Shown piece by piece: positions 6,042 through 6,705 of a stretch of DNA of 6,705 bases. Below the pieces are notes generated by a model. The model searched no databases and was not told the DNA's origin. It was given only the letters and a program-made list of their open reading frames with translations. This DNA comes from an uncultured Prevotellaceae bacterium. GTDB taxonomy: Bacteria; Bacteroidota; Bacteroidia; Bacteroidales; Bacteroidaceae. Position numbers and translations under genes: made by a program. Numbering within the stretch: the stretch's first letter is position 1; the number at the start of each line of letters is the position of its first letter. The stretch lies in NCBI GenBank assembly GCA_946187025.1, contig CAMHPM010000087.1:1-6705 (forward strand), written 5' to 3'.

Positions 6042-6705
6042 ATGACGATGACAGACCACAGAGACAGCACACAACCTCTGTCGGCATTCCTGCCGACCAC
6101 GAAGAAGGAAGTAGAGGCTCGGGGATGGGACACACTCGATGTAGTCCTCTTCTCGGCCGATGCCTACGTTGACCACCCCTCGTTTGCAGCCGCCGTAATC
6201 GGCCGTGTGATAGAGGCCGAGGGCTATCGCATTGCGATAGTGCCTCAGCCCGACTGGCACGGCGACCTGCGCGATTTCAGCAAGCTGGGTCGTCCACGCA
6301 TGTTTTTTGCCGTATCGCCAGGATGTATGGACTCCATGGTAAACAAATACACGGCCGCACGCCGGCTGCGATCGGAAGATGCCTACAGTCCCGACGGCCG
6401 ACACGACAAACGCCCCGAATACCCCACCGTGGTCTATACACAGTGCCTGCACCGGCTGTATCCCGACGTGCCTGTAGTGATAGGCGGAATCGAGGCAAGC
6501 CTGCGACGACTCACACACTACGACTACTGGCAGGACCGACTGCGCCCGACAATTCTGGCCGACTCGGGAGCCGACGTGCTCATCTACGGAATGGGCGAAA
6601 AGCCTGTAACCGAACTGTTGCATCGACTGAGCGATGAAATGATAAGTACTGGCATGGAGTGCATGGACCGCACGACGATGCGCAACCTGCTGATGCGCCA
6701 CCCCA
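6042..6705 (+). CDS. ygiQ: YgiQ-family radical SAM protein, 5' part
   Basis: The frame is open from the ATG at 6042 to the window end, giving 221 residues; the rest is cut off. An in-frame stop at 6024-6026 leaves 6042, or the second ATG at 6048, as the only sensible starts. The sequence follows E. coli YgiQ closely: FLPTTKKEVEARGWD (16-30), AYVDHPSF (41-48), PQPDW (68-72), MDSMVNKYTAARRLR (96-110), VVIGGIEASLRR (145-156), HYDYW (159-163) and YGMGEKP (182-188). This is the N-terminal, B12-binding-like Rossmann domain of the family. The CxxxCxxC iron-sulfur motif that binds S-adenosylmethionine should lie downstream of the window. The family is widespread and cytoplasmic, and to my knowledge its reaction is not established. 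The gene has its own promoter-like element and no evident link to the hydrolases before it. Confidence 0.93.
   Translation, partial: MTMTDHRDSTQPLSAFLPTTKKEVEARGWDTLDVVLFSADAYVDHPSFAAAVIGRVIEAEGYRIAIVPQPDWHGDLRDFSKLGRPRMFFAVSPGCMDSMVNKYTAARRLRSEDAYSPDGRHDKRPEYPTVVYTQCLHRLYPDVPVVIGGIEASLRRLTHYDYWQDRLRPTILADSGADVLIYGMGEKPVTELLHRLSDEMISTGMECMDRTTMRNLLMRHP

Noticed and set aside
5988..6701. Minus-strand open frame of 237 codons over the right end
   Set aside because: It is antisense to the plus-strand YgiQ frame, which matches E. coli YgiQ over its whole visible length.

Overview
The window looks like a chromosomal segment of a Bacteroidales bacterium, most like Prevotella/Segatella. The basis is a ProB that ends without a PUA domain, gene starts without clear Shine-Dalgarno sequences, a TAnnTTTG-type promoter element, secreted Bacteroidetes-style glycoside hydrolases with a PA14 insert or CBM6 module, and a Prevotella-like C-terminal tail (GKKVLLK) on one of them. 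This genus-level call is an inference from protein and signal style; no rRNA or other marker is present.

Layout, all on the + strand. (1) 1-596: the 3' part of proB (glutamate 5-kinase). (2) 590-1834: complete proA (gamma-glutamyl phosphate reductase), overlapping proB by 7 bases. Together they make the first two steps of proline synthesis. (3) 1835-1872: a 38-base AT-rich gap with a weak ribosome binding site and no terminator. (4) 1873-3411: a secreted GH43 enzyme with a CBM6 module, probably an alpha-L-arabinofuranosidase acting on arabinoxylan or a related polysaccharide. (5) 3412-3526: a 115-base gap filled largely by a decaying 20-base tandem repeat. (6) 3527-5800: a secreted GH31 enzyme with a PA14-like insert, most like bacterial xyloglucan alpha-xylosidases, which stops where the distal C-terminal beta domain would normally begin. 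(7) 5801-6041: a 241-base gap with GC-rich imperfect repeats ending in a perfect 16-bp hairpin, then about 95 bases with nothing recognisable, then a promoter-like element. (8) 6042-6705: the 5' part of a YgiQ-family radical SAM protein, cut by the window end.

How they work together: proBA is a conventional biosynthetic pair. The GH43 and GH31 enzymes form a small two-gene hemicellulose side-chain module, with arabinose removal followed by alpha-xylose removal as a plausible but unproven order. No susC/susD, regulator or endoglycanase lies in the window, so the usual locus context is missing here. ygiQ seems to be an independent unit behind its own promoter. I found no defence system, mobile element, CRISPR array, tRNA or rRNA. 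The least explained parts are the two intergenic repeat structures and the shortened GH31 C-terminus.
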